DNA from: Podospora comata
Taxonomy: Eukaryota > Ascomycota > Sordariomycetes > Sordariales > Podosporaceae
Assembly: GCA_017354895.1 (NCBI GenBank)
Contig: CP071493.1
Span: 7,564,001-7,628,000 of the forward strand
DNA: 64,000 nt
Reading direction: 5' to 3'
The number at the start of each line of letters is the position of its first letter. Within the stretch, counting starts at the first letter, position 1. The notes beneath the pieces were generated by a model. The model did not search any database, was not told the origin of the DNA, and worked only from the letters and a program-made list of their open reading frames with translations. The position numbers were made by a program, and so were the translations under genes. Shown here piece after piece: positions 10,744 to 21,288 of the stretch.

Positions 10744-11892
10744 TTGCCCTCGAGCAGACCGCAGCGAAAGCAGTTGTTCCCAGCATCGTGTCCGAAGCGG
10801 CAGCCCTCTATACGAAAAGACGTAACCCACGTTTCCTTTCCGTTTCGTAGCACATCCTCTTATCCGCCAAGCGTTAGAGCTAACTTTTTTCCCCGACAGC
10901 CTCTACTTTTCTCTATCTCGCCAGTTCAGCCAGGGCCAGGTGCCAACCGACCGCAGCCCGACGATCGACTCTTATCACTCCTGCCCGCGTCCTACCGCAC
11001 CGCTTCCGACAACATTACCGCCGCAGCTCGGTATATAAGCGCCTATATAGCGAAAGAACTCGACTTGTAGAGGCTTTACAGGATCCTGAGCTAGCTATGG
11101 GTTACCGCTCGCCCCATGTCACCGCGTCCGCTGCACCGCCAGCTCCTCCTCTCCCGGGAGCTCTTCGTCACGGAGTAGATGGATATGCACCTAGTCTAGA
11201 CGAGTGGCCGACTATTCGTTAAACCAATCCCGCGTTTTTTCCTCGAACTCGCTTTCTGGACGAAGTATCTCTGTTGCCAATCGGGCTGCGGCTGTTCCGC
11301 TGCGAGCGAATGCGATCGGCCGACCTTGCGGCGGCGTGCGCTCGGGTTCCTGTTCTCGTACGCCGCGCTCATCTCACATGAAAGTGACTTTTCTATAGCA
11401 CAGGACAAGCACTTGCTGCCGCCAGAGGTGAAATGGCCAGCATGGAGGCACCTTGTTGAACAGCTGGACACCGAGCGCATCTACTCTAAGGTTGATGCTC
11501 GGTTTCACTACGGCGAGCTCCGCCTCTCCCGTCTAAACAAGATATATCTCCTCTCGCAGCGCCCGTTCCTCCTTCATCGCTACATGTCACACTGGCAACA
11601 ATACGGGGCCTTTTTCCAAGACAACTTCGCCTGGCTAGCGTCCGCCACCATCTACATCGCTGTCGTCCTCACCGCCATGCAGGTCGGGCTGGCGACGAAG
11701 ACGCTAGCCGACAACGACGCCTTCCAATCCGCATCCTACGGCTTTACTGTTTTCTCTATCCTAGGCCCCGTCGCGGCCGCCGGGCTTATTGTGTTAGTGT
11801 TTTGTTATATATTTATCGATAACTGGGCAGTAACGGTGGCATATAGAAAGAGAAGACAGCAGCACATAGGTAGCAGCTTTGAGAGTCCATGA
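10744..11892 (+). pseudogene. DUF6601-family membrane protein gene with four TAG codons
   Basis: One frame runs from 10744 to the TGA at 11890-11892. The C-terminal 190 residues match fungal DUF6601 proteins: WPAWRHLVEQL, YGELRLSRLNKIY, then LASATIYIAVVLTAMQVGLA and two membrane segments (about 11640-11840). Upstream the family's PRPLHRQLLLSRE and SGRLFVKPIPRF blocks are also present. Four in-frame TAG codons fall at 11068-11070 (after ELDL), near 11091 (before LWVT), near 11177 (before MDMHLV) and near 11198 (before TSGRLF). The last sits where the family has W. TAG from CAG or TGG is what RIP makes. No ATG is obvious at the start. DUF6601 function is unknown. Confidence 0.75.
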
Positions 11893-13599
11893 TACTACAA
11901 CCCAACCATATAACTTTCGACTCAATTCAAGTAACTAATCTTTATTACCCACGAGTGGTCTGTTATAAGACCTATGGTAATTCAACCATTGCCCCCCAGA
12001 TACGTTACTAGACATAGAGCCGAAATGCTTGTTTATCCGTGGTATGTCTGTAGGACACTCTGTTTCGTTCTGATATACATGCAGATGCATCTTCCCGACC
12101 TAGACAGGGGGTTATCGTGACGGGCTGAGCTCTGTGGTGGCCTTGGCAACCCTCGGCCAGATGAAGCTATTCCTAGAACACCTAGCCCTGCACACACACC
12201 ACCCCAGAAACATCCAGAACCTGCTCTCTCCACGCTCAGACCAACGTACACAGCTATACCAGAAGCTCATGCAGATGAACCTCCACCTTCTGTTCTATCC
12301 TTGCTTCCTTAAGTTTAGTGCACTCCTAGAGTGGCCTAGCTAGTTGCAATACCGCAATCATCTCGATTTGAAATGATTGATGGCCCTGTGCCCCAGTGGT
12401 CGGGAAAAAAACGCTCGGGCCACCAGCGAGCCGAAATGATTGTAGGAATCCTGCGGTCAATTATTTCGGCACAGAACGACATGCAAACCAGGAAAGTGTG
12501 GTTTTGACCGGAGGGACTACTCGTGATTTGCCCAGCAGCCCCAGAACTTGTGGTCCCACCATCTTGCCAGTCCGCCATGCATTTGTTCCCAAATCAACTC
12601 ACGAAGCAGAAGGCAGGCCACGACAATCCCGCTTTCAACTCCCAAAGCCCTTTCTTGCTGTATATTGCCGATAAGCGTAGAACAGCATTCCTTGCGGCCA
12701 TTCAAAACGCACCTTGCGGGACACTTTTGTGAGTACTAGTGCTGTGGCTCTAGCACGCTAGCTGCTTTACTCATGTCAGCATTCCAATGAACGTCCCTCG
12801 AGTGCGGGATCGTGGAGATCGGCACCTCGCTCTCCTCCAATTGTTCCCCTAGACACAGAGGTGATACTGCATATCCTTCGCAAAGCCGTTTGTCCCGGGA
12901 GATATGCTGGAACGAAACTAGGCAGACCTCAACAACTGGATCCTCAATCTCTTCCTTGCCATGTACAACGGACTGGAGCCGTTGATTTGTCTGCCCTGGA
13001 ACGGTAGTGGTATGAACGAGCCTATCCTGGTACCACCCCACTTACAGTGTTAGCTAAGCCTCGTCAGCCTTAACTACGGGGGAAGGCTCGACTACTGTTG
13101 CTATACCGTGCGCTCTTCCGTTCTGAGTGCTCCGCCGCTTGCCTTGACATGACTGGGGGTATCTAGAGACCGAATTCTTGCTTGTAAACGTGACCGTGCA
13201 CCATGATCTTCTGCGGTCTGTTTAGACTTCGTAACGGCTGTCCAGTTGCGCCGCGTCTGCTTGTCCAAAGGCATTGCTGGCTCCGGTCGATGTTGCTGCC
13301 CGACCCCGCGGATCAATATGATTGGACATGGACACTCCATGGCACTTCGAGCTTGCGCCTCCACGCAGTTGAGAGAATTAACAACTCAACTGCTCGCACC
13401 AGGCATTTGACCTTTGTCCACCAGAAGCGATTGGTATCAAACACTCTTCACCTACCGCCGTCGAACAAGAAAGGCCAGAAGTAGCCTCCACTTAGGAGCA
13501 ACCGCGCCAACGTTTGTCGAGCCACACAGCATCAGCGGTGCGGGGAACTTCTACGATTCTCGGGATTGACCGTGCAAACCCCGCTGCCAGTACCTAGCC
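11893..13599. other. Intergenic; no gene supported
   Basis: Short overlapping frames on both strands, none with a known motif or codon pattern that I can defend. The end of this stretch must hold the promoter of the NLR gene at 13600. Confidence 0.45.
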
Positions 13600-16500
13600 A
13601 TGCCTTCTGTCAATCTCAGCCAGGCCATGCATTTGATCGGATGGACCACTGTTCTTTGTCTCTTAGCTGGTGCGATTGCCTCTGGCCTGTGGTTCTATCC
13701 CACGTTCGCGCGTTCCAAGCCCGCACCGTCGTATCAGACCGGGGACAGCTCAGGCCCCGCACGATCCACGCGACAAGGCGTCCGCCTCTGTCAAGTTAAC
13801 CCTGACAAGAACGAGACAGACACCGACATCGACATCATTGCCATTCATGGCCTCGACACAAAGTCGCCGGACACGTGGACATGGGTAGACCCCAACGATC
13901 CCAACAATACCGTTAACTGGCTGGCCGACCCGCAAATGCTCCCGAGTCGAGTGGAAGCAGCTCGCATCTTCACATGCGACTGGCCTGCCGATCTGCTTCA
14001 GCCGTCAGACTTGGTCCAGAAGACGAACGACCAGATCGCTTTGCTCCTATTCGAAGGAATCAAGAGAGATCTCTTGAGAACGCATGATAAAAAGAAAGAA
14101 GACCGGCCGATTCTCTTCATCGCTTCCTGCCTTGGAGGAATCATCTTGGTAAAGGCTCTTGTGGGCGCCGATTATAGAGGCAGCAGCTATTATAGTCTGA
14201 GGACAGCAACACGTGGGATTATCTTCCTCGCCACCCCGTTTGGAGGGACTTCGTTCGAAGACGTAGCTATCTGGGCAGATCCAGGTCTGACCGTATGGGC
14301 TCTGATCCGTCGCCGAGAAGTGAGTAACCTGCTCGACTGGGTGAAGGGATCGACCTCCGCTCTTCAGACACTAGTTCGGGAGTTCACGCGGCTATGTCAA
14401 GATAATCACAACCCCTGCCATGTGTTCTACTTTTACGAACTTGGAAAAACGAATCTCTGGCGCAAGGTATTTCCTTGGCTGCCAGCCTCACTCCCTGGAT
14501 GGAAGCAGGTAAGAACCACGACGTACCGTCGTCCCAGAGCTATGACTAACGATTCCCAGCTGGTCGATGAGACGTCAGCAGCCCTTCAAATCGTCTATGA
14601 ACCGCTGCCGCTCGATCGAACCCACAGCCTGATGAACAAATTCGACGGCCCTGAATGTCTGCACTACAAACAAGTCTCTGGAAAGATTCTAGAGTTTCTC
14701 ACCAAGATATGTAATGGAACCCCCCTCGTACAGGCGGACGCCAGGATTCGCAAGGAGCACTATTCGCTGGAACGCCTCAAAATTGAACGACTGTCGGGCG
14801 ACCTGCTGCCGATGGACAGATGCTACATCAATTTGGCCATTGTCGAGTGGCGTGGCGATAATGCAACTCCCGGAGGAAAAGGAGACACAGCACAACAGTC
14901 TTCCCCGTTTTCGCTCCTCGCCCGACTAAATGTGGAGACACCGGACAAGACGATCAAGGTCACGCTGCCGACGCTGTTTGAGCCCCGCAAGTCACAGGAC
15001 GGCCAGAAGAAACAGCCAAGTCGCATCCTGATCCGTGGACGGGCAGGAGTGGGTAAGACTACTCTATGCAAGAAGATTGTCCATGATTTTATAGACAACA
15101 ACCTATGGCAGGGCTTGTTCAATCGCGTGCTTTGGGTACCACTGCGGAACCTGAAGGTGGAAAAGAGACAGAGTGCCGGATACAACTTCCGGGATTTGTT
15201 TTACCATGAGTATTTCTCTCAAGATCCCGAAGGCCGCGAGCTCTCCGAGGCATTGTGGCGCGCCTTGAAGGACACCAAGAGCGGCAGGACTTTGTTCATC
15301 CTCGACGGTTTCGACGAAGTGTCACAGGGCCTAGGCGGCGACATGTCCGTCTTCCTCGAAGAGCTCTTGAATCAGCCAAATGTCATCATCACTGCCCGGC
15401 CCAACGCACGGCTTCCTCCTCGGCTAGATCCTCTTGACCTCGAGTTGGAAACCATTGGATTTTACCCGGACCAAATCACGGCCTACATTGAAAACACCTT
15501 TACCGATCGAGAAACGCTCGAACGCGATTTGGAAAAGATCAAAGAGGTTCAATCGTTTTTGCAACACCATCCGCTCATGCAAGGTCTAATGCGTATCCCG
15601 ATCCAGTTAGATGCGTTTTGCTACACCTGGAATGGTTTTCCTCGGGAAGGTGTGCCGGAGACCATGACAGCTGTCTACAAAGCTATCGAGGAAAGTCTGT
15701 GGAAAAAAGATATCTTGAAGCTACAGAAAAAGAAGGATGGTGAGCCTGTAACGGCGGACCAGATCAAGAAGGCTAGCCGGAAAAAGATTGAAAGCTTCGT
15801 GGAGCAGGAGCTCAGATTCCTTGAATGTCTTGCCTTTTTGGGGTTCTATGACGACGTGATAGACTTCAATTGGGAACTTCGAAACGTTGTTTCTGATAGC
15901 TTTGCATCAGATCTCTTACTCGACAAAGATCTACCTTGTCTCTCATTCCTACGAACGTCGGACCCTTCATCAAACGACCAGGGTCGAAATTACCACTTCT
16001 TACACCTCACGTTTCAAGAGTATTTTGCAGCACGGTATTTCATTCGACAGTGGAAAGATAAACAACAGCTCAATTGTCTGCAACTCATCCGTGACAATTG
16101 TAACAATATGGAACCTGCCACTTTCCTTGAGAAGTATAAATACGATCCTCGCTACGATATCTTCTGGCGCTTTGTCGCAGGATTACTCGGTGCCGATAAC
16201 ATGGCCCTCGACTTCTTCCGGATGATTGAGAAGGAACCACGCGATCTCCTAGGACCTACGCACCAACGCCTTGTCATGCATTGCCTGAGCGACGTTGAGC
16301 GGAAGGAGTCGAATTTCACGGGACTTCGAGCGAGGCTAGAAAACCAACTAGAACAGTGGCTACTGTTTGAATGCAATTTTACGGGGAATTCCGAACTAGT
16401 CCTTGAAATGGAGTGTCCGGGGCAGGTCCTGTCCAATGTATTAACGCAAGCATCTGAAAGCGAAAGAACGGTTCTTCTCAAATCACTATCTAGACGAACA

Positions 16501-17349
16501 ACAGTGCCGTTCAATGTTATAGAAGTCGTATCTCCCTGGCTGACCAACCGCACCACTGCACGCCAATGTGCTGCTATCTTGCGTATGTTAAGAAACCAGC
16601 ATAATAACTTACCGGACGAGATCCACCAAAGGATCGCAGCACAGCTTGAGCATGAGGACCGGGACGTCCGGTGGGCAGCAATCGAGGCGCTTCGAGGCCG
16701 CGCCGACCTCCCCGACCAGGTGCTCCAAAGTATTGCAGCACGGCTCGAGGATAAGAACGGGGGCGTCCGGAGGGCAGCAATCGAGGCGCTTGGAGGCCGC
16801 GCCGACCTCCCCGACCAGGTGCTCCAAAGCATTGCAGCACGGCTCGAGAATGAGGACGGGGGCGTCCGGCGGGCAGCAATCGAGGCGCTTGGAGACCGCG
16901 CCGACCTCCCCGACCAGGTGCTCCAAAGCATGGCAGCACGGCTCGAGGATAAGGACGGGGGCATCCGGCAGGCAGCAATCGAGGCGCTTCGAGGCCGCGC
17001 CGACCTCCCCGACCAGGTGCTCCAAAGCATCGCAGCACGGCTCGAGGATGAGGACCGGCACGTCCGGCAGGCAGCAATCGAGGCACTTCTATATCAATCA
17101 GCATTATCGTTAGATGTCCTCATCCCATATATTCGATCCTTTTACGACGCTTTACTCCAGAAGAGCTTCAGGAAGCATTTATACTGGTACGCTTCGGAAA
17201 GAAGTTTTATAGGAACTAATCTTGGACATATCTCTTTAACTAGCGAGCAACATAACGTCAAGAAGGTGGTGAGGAAGCTACTGTTAGAGAAGGGCGCTAC
17301 CAACGTAAATGATGGACGCAGACGGCTGCCGTCCACACTTAGCTGCTGA
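13600..17349 (+). CDS. Hydrolase-NACHT-HEAT NLR-like receptor
   Basis: ATG 13600. The frame is open throughout, but 14509-14559 (GTAAGA...GACTAAC...CCAG, 51 bases) looks like a retained-frame intron; without it the product is about 1232 residues. Residue numbers below count the unspliced frame. A hydrophobic segment lies at about 12-32. An alpha/beta-hydrolase (SesB/DUF676-like) domain follows, with IAIHGLDT at about 80-87; at the nucleophile elbow it has SCLGG, with Cys177 where Ser is usual. The NACHT domain has a P-loop GRAGVGKT at 480-487 and a Walker B-like FILDGFDE at 566-573. The C-terminus has five HEAT-type repeats of 33 residues. Fungal NLRs of this layout are linked to non-self recognition and regulated cell death; the ligand here is unknown. 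The only NLR in the window without visible damage. Confidence 0.85.
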   Translation: MPSVNLSQAMHLIGWTTVLCLLAGAIASGLWFYPTFARSKPAPSYQTGDSSGPARSTRQGVRLCQVNPDKNETDTDIDIIAIHGLDTKSPDTWTWVDPNDPNNTVNWLADPQMLPSRVEAARIFTCDWPADLLQPSDLVQKTNDQIALLLFEGIKRDLLRTHDKKKEDRPILFIASCLGGIILVKALVGADYRGSSYYSLRTATRGIIFLATPFGGTSFEDVAIWADPGLTVWALIRRREVSNLLDWVKGSTSALQTLVREFTRLCQDNHNPCHVFYFYELGKTNLWRKVFPWLPASLPGWKQVRTTTYRRPRAMTNDSQLVDETSAALQIVYEPLPLDRTHSLMNKFDGPECLHYKQVSGKILEFLTKICNGTPLVQADARIRKEHYSLERLKIERLSGDLLPMDRCYINLAIVEWRGDNATPGGKGDTAQQSSPFSLLARLNVETPDKTIKVTLPTLFEPRKSQDGQKKQPSRILIRGRAGVGKTTLCKKIVHDFIDNNLWQGLFNRVLWVPLRNLKVEKRQSAGYNFRDLFYHEYFSQDPEGRELSEALWRALKDTKSGRTLFILDGFDEVSQGLGGDMSVFLEELLNQPNVIITARPNARLPPRLDPLDLELETIGFYPDQITAYIENTFTDRETLERDLEKIKEVQSFLQHHPLMQGLMRIPIQLDAFCYTWNGFPREGVPETMTAVYKAIEESLWKKDILKLQKKKDGEPVTADQIKKASRKKIESFVEQELRFLECLAFLGFYDDVIDFNWELRNVVSDSFASDLLLDKDLPCLSFLRTSDPSSNDQGRNYHFLHLTFQEYFAARYFIRQWKDKQQLNCLQLIRDNCNNMEPATFLEKYKYDPRYDIFWRFVAGLLGADNMALDFFRMIEKEPRDLLGPTHQRLVMHCLSDVERKESNFTGLRARLENQLEQWLLFECNFTGNSELVLEMECPGQVLSNVLTQASESERTVLLKSLSRRTTVPFNVIEVVSPWLTNRTTARQCAAILRMLRNQHNNLPDEIHQRIAAQLEHEDRDVRWAAIEALRGRADLPDQVLQSIAARLEDKNGGVRRAAIEALGGRADLPDQVLQSIAARLENEDGGVRRAAIEALGDRADLPDQVLQSMAARLEDKDGGIRQAAIEALRGRADLPDQVLQSIAARLEDEDRHVRQAAIEALLYQSALSLDVLIPYIRSFYDALLQKSFRKHLYWYASERSFIGTNLGHISLTSEQHNVKKVVRKLLLEKGATNVNDGRRRLPSTLSC
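16600..17094 (+). repeat. 99-bp tandem repeats encoding HEAT units
   Basis: Four nearly identical 99-bp units (16699-16797, 16798-16896, 16897-16995, 16996-17094) follow one diverged unit (16600-16698). Each encodes 33 residues beginning RADLPDQVLQSIAARLE and ending AAIEAL. Differences cluster at unit positions 18-25 and 32-33, for example DKNGG, NEDGG, DKDGG and DEDRH. Confidence 0.85.
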
Positions 17350-17750
17350 GAACTGGGAGGAAGCGGTGGTGTAGCTATTACAGCCAAAGCCATCAAACAA
17401 CTCATTCGTTCCATGTTCATATCCGCACTTTTCTCCTTCCAGTTTCTTATATCTTTATTCATAGCCTGCCACCAGAAGGGTCCGGGAGAACGTGTAAATA
17501 TATATTTGTTTGTGAGTTCTAGTATCATCCAGATATTTATTTCTCACAAGATAATAGCTCACTTGCTACTGACCCCATTCTACATTGAGGGTCAACTCTC
17601 GTCACGTTATCATCATGCGAAGAGAACTATTGTGCCGCCTTTGGAGGGCTCCTCCGGACTGGCTAATTATATCACACTCTTACCGCTCCGCCGCATGCTG
17701 ATAAGGTGTAGGTCAGAACTCACGACCCCACAGCCGATCATGATCTATAT
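17350..17750. other. 3' flank of the NLR gene
   Basis: No gene is seen. It separates the intact NLR from the WD40 wreckage and probably holds the transcript end of the NLR. Confidence 0.4.
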
Positions 17751-18110
17751 GTGAACTCACTGTCACGGCGGTTGGCTTACGTCGCATCAGACGACAACAC
17801 CCTCAACATCTGGGATGCGGCAACGGGATCATGTACCCAGAGGCTAAAGGGACATTGCGATTACGTCAGGTCGGTAGCGTCTTCCCTCAACTCAAAGGTC
17901 ATTGCACCCAAGTCAGATGATGCCAACCCCCCACATTATCAAGGCTATGGGATAGACTTGAGCCAAAGATGGATTACGAGGGGCTCGGAAAACTGGCTAT
18001 AGCTGCCTCTGGAATATCAGTCAAGATGTTCAGTTTGTAGCGGCATCAACAGTTGGTATTGGCTGTTCTTCGGGACGCCTCCTAACTATCACGTTCACGA
18101 CAAACAGCTA
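17751..18110 (+). pseudogene. WD40 tail of a second NLR, decayed
   Basis: Reads AYVASDDNTLNIWDAATGSC, then LKGHCDYVRSVAS, which is one WD40 blade, then WITRGSENWL. The family ending is usually [E/N]NWLWLPPEY followed by a vIGcSSGrv-like closing strand. Here a TAG stands where the W codon is expected, and a related LPLEYQSRCSVCSG and SWYWLFFG follow. This is the closing blade of a HET-E/NACHT-WD40 type protein, without its NACHT part. Confidence 0.6.
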
Positions 18111-18239
18111 AGCTGCCCTTTCATTATTGTTCTCTCTCTCTTTTTTCTATTATAGCATGACATAGGAGGGGTCTGGGGGGCTCCATTAGTTTATAGCCCG
18201 TCGCAATACTCTAGATCCTTCTAGATCCCGCCTCTTTCA

Positions 18240-18600
18240 TCAATTCAAGTATTCTGTTTCGTCATGAAGATAGGTGGTAGAGACGTCATAAAGCTGTGGC
18301 CCACTCGAACAACTCGAGATCGGATTAGTTGGCTTGACGTAGTTCCAAGCTCTTACATATCACAATACACCTTCCGCCAGAAGACAAGACAATTATATCC
18401 CAAGGAGACAGCATAGAGGTCATCACATTTTTGGAGCACGCTACTTAGAGGAAAGAAAATTGAGCGCCAGATCAGTGCTGTGACGTTTAGCCCTATGAAA
18501 CTGGTGTTATTTCTGATTAGCCATTGTGGTGTCGCTTCTGATATTGTCCTTATCGTGCCTCCCAAGATCCGGATCTGGCATTTACCCTGATGACACACGT
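18240..18600 (+). pseudogene. Possible WD40 remnant
   Basis: A plus-strand frame reads DVIKLWPTRTT near 18270 and ISAVTFSP near 18470, typical short strings of WD40 blades, but with several stops and long unrelated stretches. It may belong with the WD40 tail just upstream, or the likeness may be chance. Confidence 0.3.
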
Positions 18601-18989
18601 TGCAGAGCCGCAGCACCTTAGCAATTCCAAAAGCGGCTAATGCACGCTTCCTGTGACAAGGGCTGCAATATTCAGAGCTTGGAACTCATGGTTCAATTCA
18701 GGCTAATAATCTTCAATGGCCTCGAAGAGCGTGATACCGAAAAGAAGAAGAAGATATACAGTCTTGGTGTTTCCAAACGCGTATTTTATCCTCGCTCGCG
18801 TGGCCCGTGCCCTTGTTGGCCTCAGACCATCGCCAAGTCCTTCCATATCCTACCGGGCCAGTGGGCTTCCTTTGATAACCGCCATGCCTCTGATTGTCTG
18901 CCTCACTTTGAACGAGAGGCTCACAACTTGCAGTTACCCCTCCTTGCGGTGGTATCGACAGTGTTGTTGGTTGTGGTTGCAGGTGGGTG

Positions 18990-19567
18990 GCTTTTGCCGT
19001 GTGACATAAATTTTGTCCACATTTGCGGCCCAGTCATAGAAGTTGTAGATGATAGTCTGCAGTTTGTACGTTTCACCGTCAAGGAGTAAGTGAATTGAAA
19101 CTCTGCCACGGTGATGTCTGAAACACTGATAAAACTGCAGAAATATTTTCAGTCGAGAAGTCAGTGGATTCATCGATCACGCTGAAGCCAATCACAACCT
19201 TACAAAGACTCTACTAAGCTATCTTTGCTCTGGGGCCTTCGACGCGGCACTCCTAGACTAAAAACTTCAACAGAACATCCTGGCCGGAATATACCGCCTC
19301 CATTGGTATGCTACAAGCCAATGGGTTGTGCTCGTCAGACGTTGTGTAGAAAAGTCCAAAGACCTGTCCGCCTACCCGGACTTGCTCGAGCCCCTCACAC
19401 ACCTGGTGCTGGAGCTGAGGAGTCATTCCTTCAATGGCCAAGCGGACTTCAACGACCGTGCTATCCGGGCCATGGTGCCAGACCGGCCTGAAATTTCCCA
19501 ATTCGTCTGCGGAATCCTGCAGTTTCGACAAGACGATAGACAGGCAGATTGGAATTACACAAATAGT
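18990..19567 (+). pseudogene. NACHT-protein fragment (post-NACHT helical region)
   Basis: Reads HICGPVIEVVDDSLQFVRFTVKE, an intron with GTAAGT (about 19086) and GCAG, then NIFSREVSGFIDHAEANHN, LSYLCSGAFDAALLD and IYRLHWYATSQW, then SAYPDLLEPLTHLVLEL and DWNYTN. The order fits the winged-helix and helical region that follows NACHT in many fungal NLR-like proteins. One in-frame TAA lies after AALLD near 19258. A donor-like GTATGT ends the readable part at about 19567. No P-loop is found upstream, so only the middle of the gene survives. Confidence 0.55.
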
Positions 19568-19802
19568 ATGTTACGCAAAGCTGCAACCCCTCGACTTGAA
19601 GGTCATACAAATCACAAAGCTAATTCGACCATCATCCCACAGGTTGCACATGGATCATTCTGTTTCTCCCCGGGTTATAACCGACTCTTAAGGATCATAA
19701 GTGATTCCTGGGAACCGCTCATAATTCCTTCATGCCCCGGATAATCCACCTCTTATTGGTCCATCCTCCTTTCTCTTGATTGGCTGCCGTGTCTCCTCTC
19801 CC

Positions 19803-21272
19803 CTATTGGTTATTCTTTTCGGGTGTCCACATCATATTCGTGACAGTTTTGTTCCCGCTTGTGTCCCTTGGTGGCACTGTCGGCGTAGCAAAGGGAGGCG
19901 CGTCGGGGTGGATTAATGTGGCTAGCAGCGGGGTGTTCGTAGGGTGGCTGTGATGTGGCCGGTCACCGGACGCGGTGGGATTTGCTGGCAGCGGCGCAAT
20001 GTTGTTTGTCGAGTCAATGCAATGCTTACGCATTGAATTGGAAAAGTCCTCGATCGGGTGCTTGTGATTAACTGGAGGATCGGTGGAACTACTGCAGGTT
20101 TGAATTGATTGAGGAGCGGGAACAACTTGGTCTGGCCGAACAGTGAACGGCCTGGCTGCGCTGCGATTTAGGCCCGAGGACTCGGTGCCATCCAGCTGGG
20201 ATGTGAGAGTTTGGCCAGTAGCGGTTAGCGCCAACCGTTCGGTTCTTAAACGCTTCCTTGATGTCTCTGTGGGCGTCGGCGGGGCATTCGTGGGGTTATT
20301 ATCGGAAGGTTGACTTGACCGATCACCGGGCGCGGTGCGAGTCGCCGGCAGCAGGATTGATAGCGTGGGAGTCGTCGTCGGATTCGCTGTGGAAGAGGGT
20401 CCTGAGGTTCCGGTTGTTAATTAGGTGGAAGTAAGATAAATTACAACTCAAAGGTTTACCCTTAATCGTTTGCTTGCAGGCGCACTGAAGGCGCACCGTT
20501 GTGCTGCATAAAGAGCAAGTCATTGTCCATGGCGAAACAGTAGTCTGTGATTGGGATAGCGGAATCGTCACTGCAGAGTCGCCCAGGGCGGCAACACTAT
20601 GGAGCCTCGAATCGTTTACCCCCTTCGACGACGTCCCATTAGGCTGGTTCGAGGAATTAATAGAGACGGCTAAGCCGATATATTAGCACGACCCAGGGCC
20701 AACATAGTATGCCAGCTTACTGTGTAAAGGTCTTGTGTCCACCTCTTGTTGAGACGCAACCCCTCCTTGTAGCAGCGAACTAATTGTAATAGGTTGGGTA
20801 GAATTGGAACTGGGCAGTGCTTGAACCAAGGGCGGTCGGACCTTATCAACAGCAACTAGGCTATTGTTAGTTTATACAACTTAACAAACTGTGGAGGCTT
20901 ACCTTTCCGGAATGTCAAGTATGCTGGGTCACTTATCGCAGTCCCCAGACAGGCTTGCCAGAGCTTTGGGCTGTTGTGCCAACATAGCGGCTCGATATGC
21001 TTCGGAGCAGTTAAGCAAAATGCCTCCAGAGTCGATGTAGCGTTGTCGGCGATATCCTTCGATTTAAGGAGGACCCCGACGGCAGGGAGTATTTCATGCT
21101 CTAGCTGTTGGAAGCAACGTCTCTTTGTGGTATCTCCGAGGACACCCGGAATAAATACCATTTCAAGGAATTTGTAGACCCGACTGAAGTCTTTTTTCGA
21201 AAGCGACACATTGTTTGGGTAACGCGCAAGTGCATCCGCAAGGATTTTCGCAGCTTTCTCGTCTGGGTTCAT
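19803..21272 (-). CDS. Four-exon protein of unknown function
   Basis: Exons: 21272-20903, 20855-20721, 20669-20460, 20401-19803. The introns are 47, 51 and 58 bases, all GT...AG and all phase 1, with branch-like CTAAC or CTAAT; the joined frame is exactly 438 codons (437 residues). The N-terminal 120 residues (MNPDEKAAKILADALARYP...) look all-helical. A short cysteine cluster CSLCSTTVRLQCAC ends exon 3. Exon 4 is S/T/P-rich with a basic RKRLRTERL that could be a nuclear signal. I do not recognise the family. Three spliced introns keeping one frame speak for a real, intact gene amid fossils. A degenerate repeat array lies just upstream (21289-21452). Confidence 0.65.
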
Positions 21273-21288
21273 GGCACTGAAAAAAGAC

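Noticed and set aside
10744-11892. Reassigned TAG codon or programmed read-through
   Set aside because: Many genes here end normally with TAG, TAA or TGA, and the TAG excess is explained more simply by RIP-type C-to-T change in decaying genes.
16574-17104. Long minus-strand frames opposite the HEAT repeats
   Set aside because: They repeat the 99-bp period and give low-complexity peptides; they are shadows of the tandem coding repeats.
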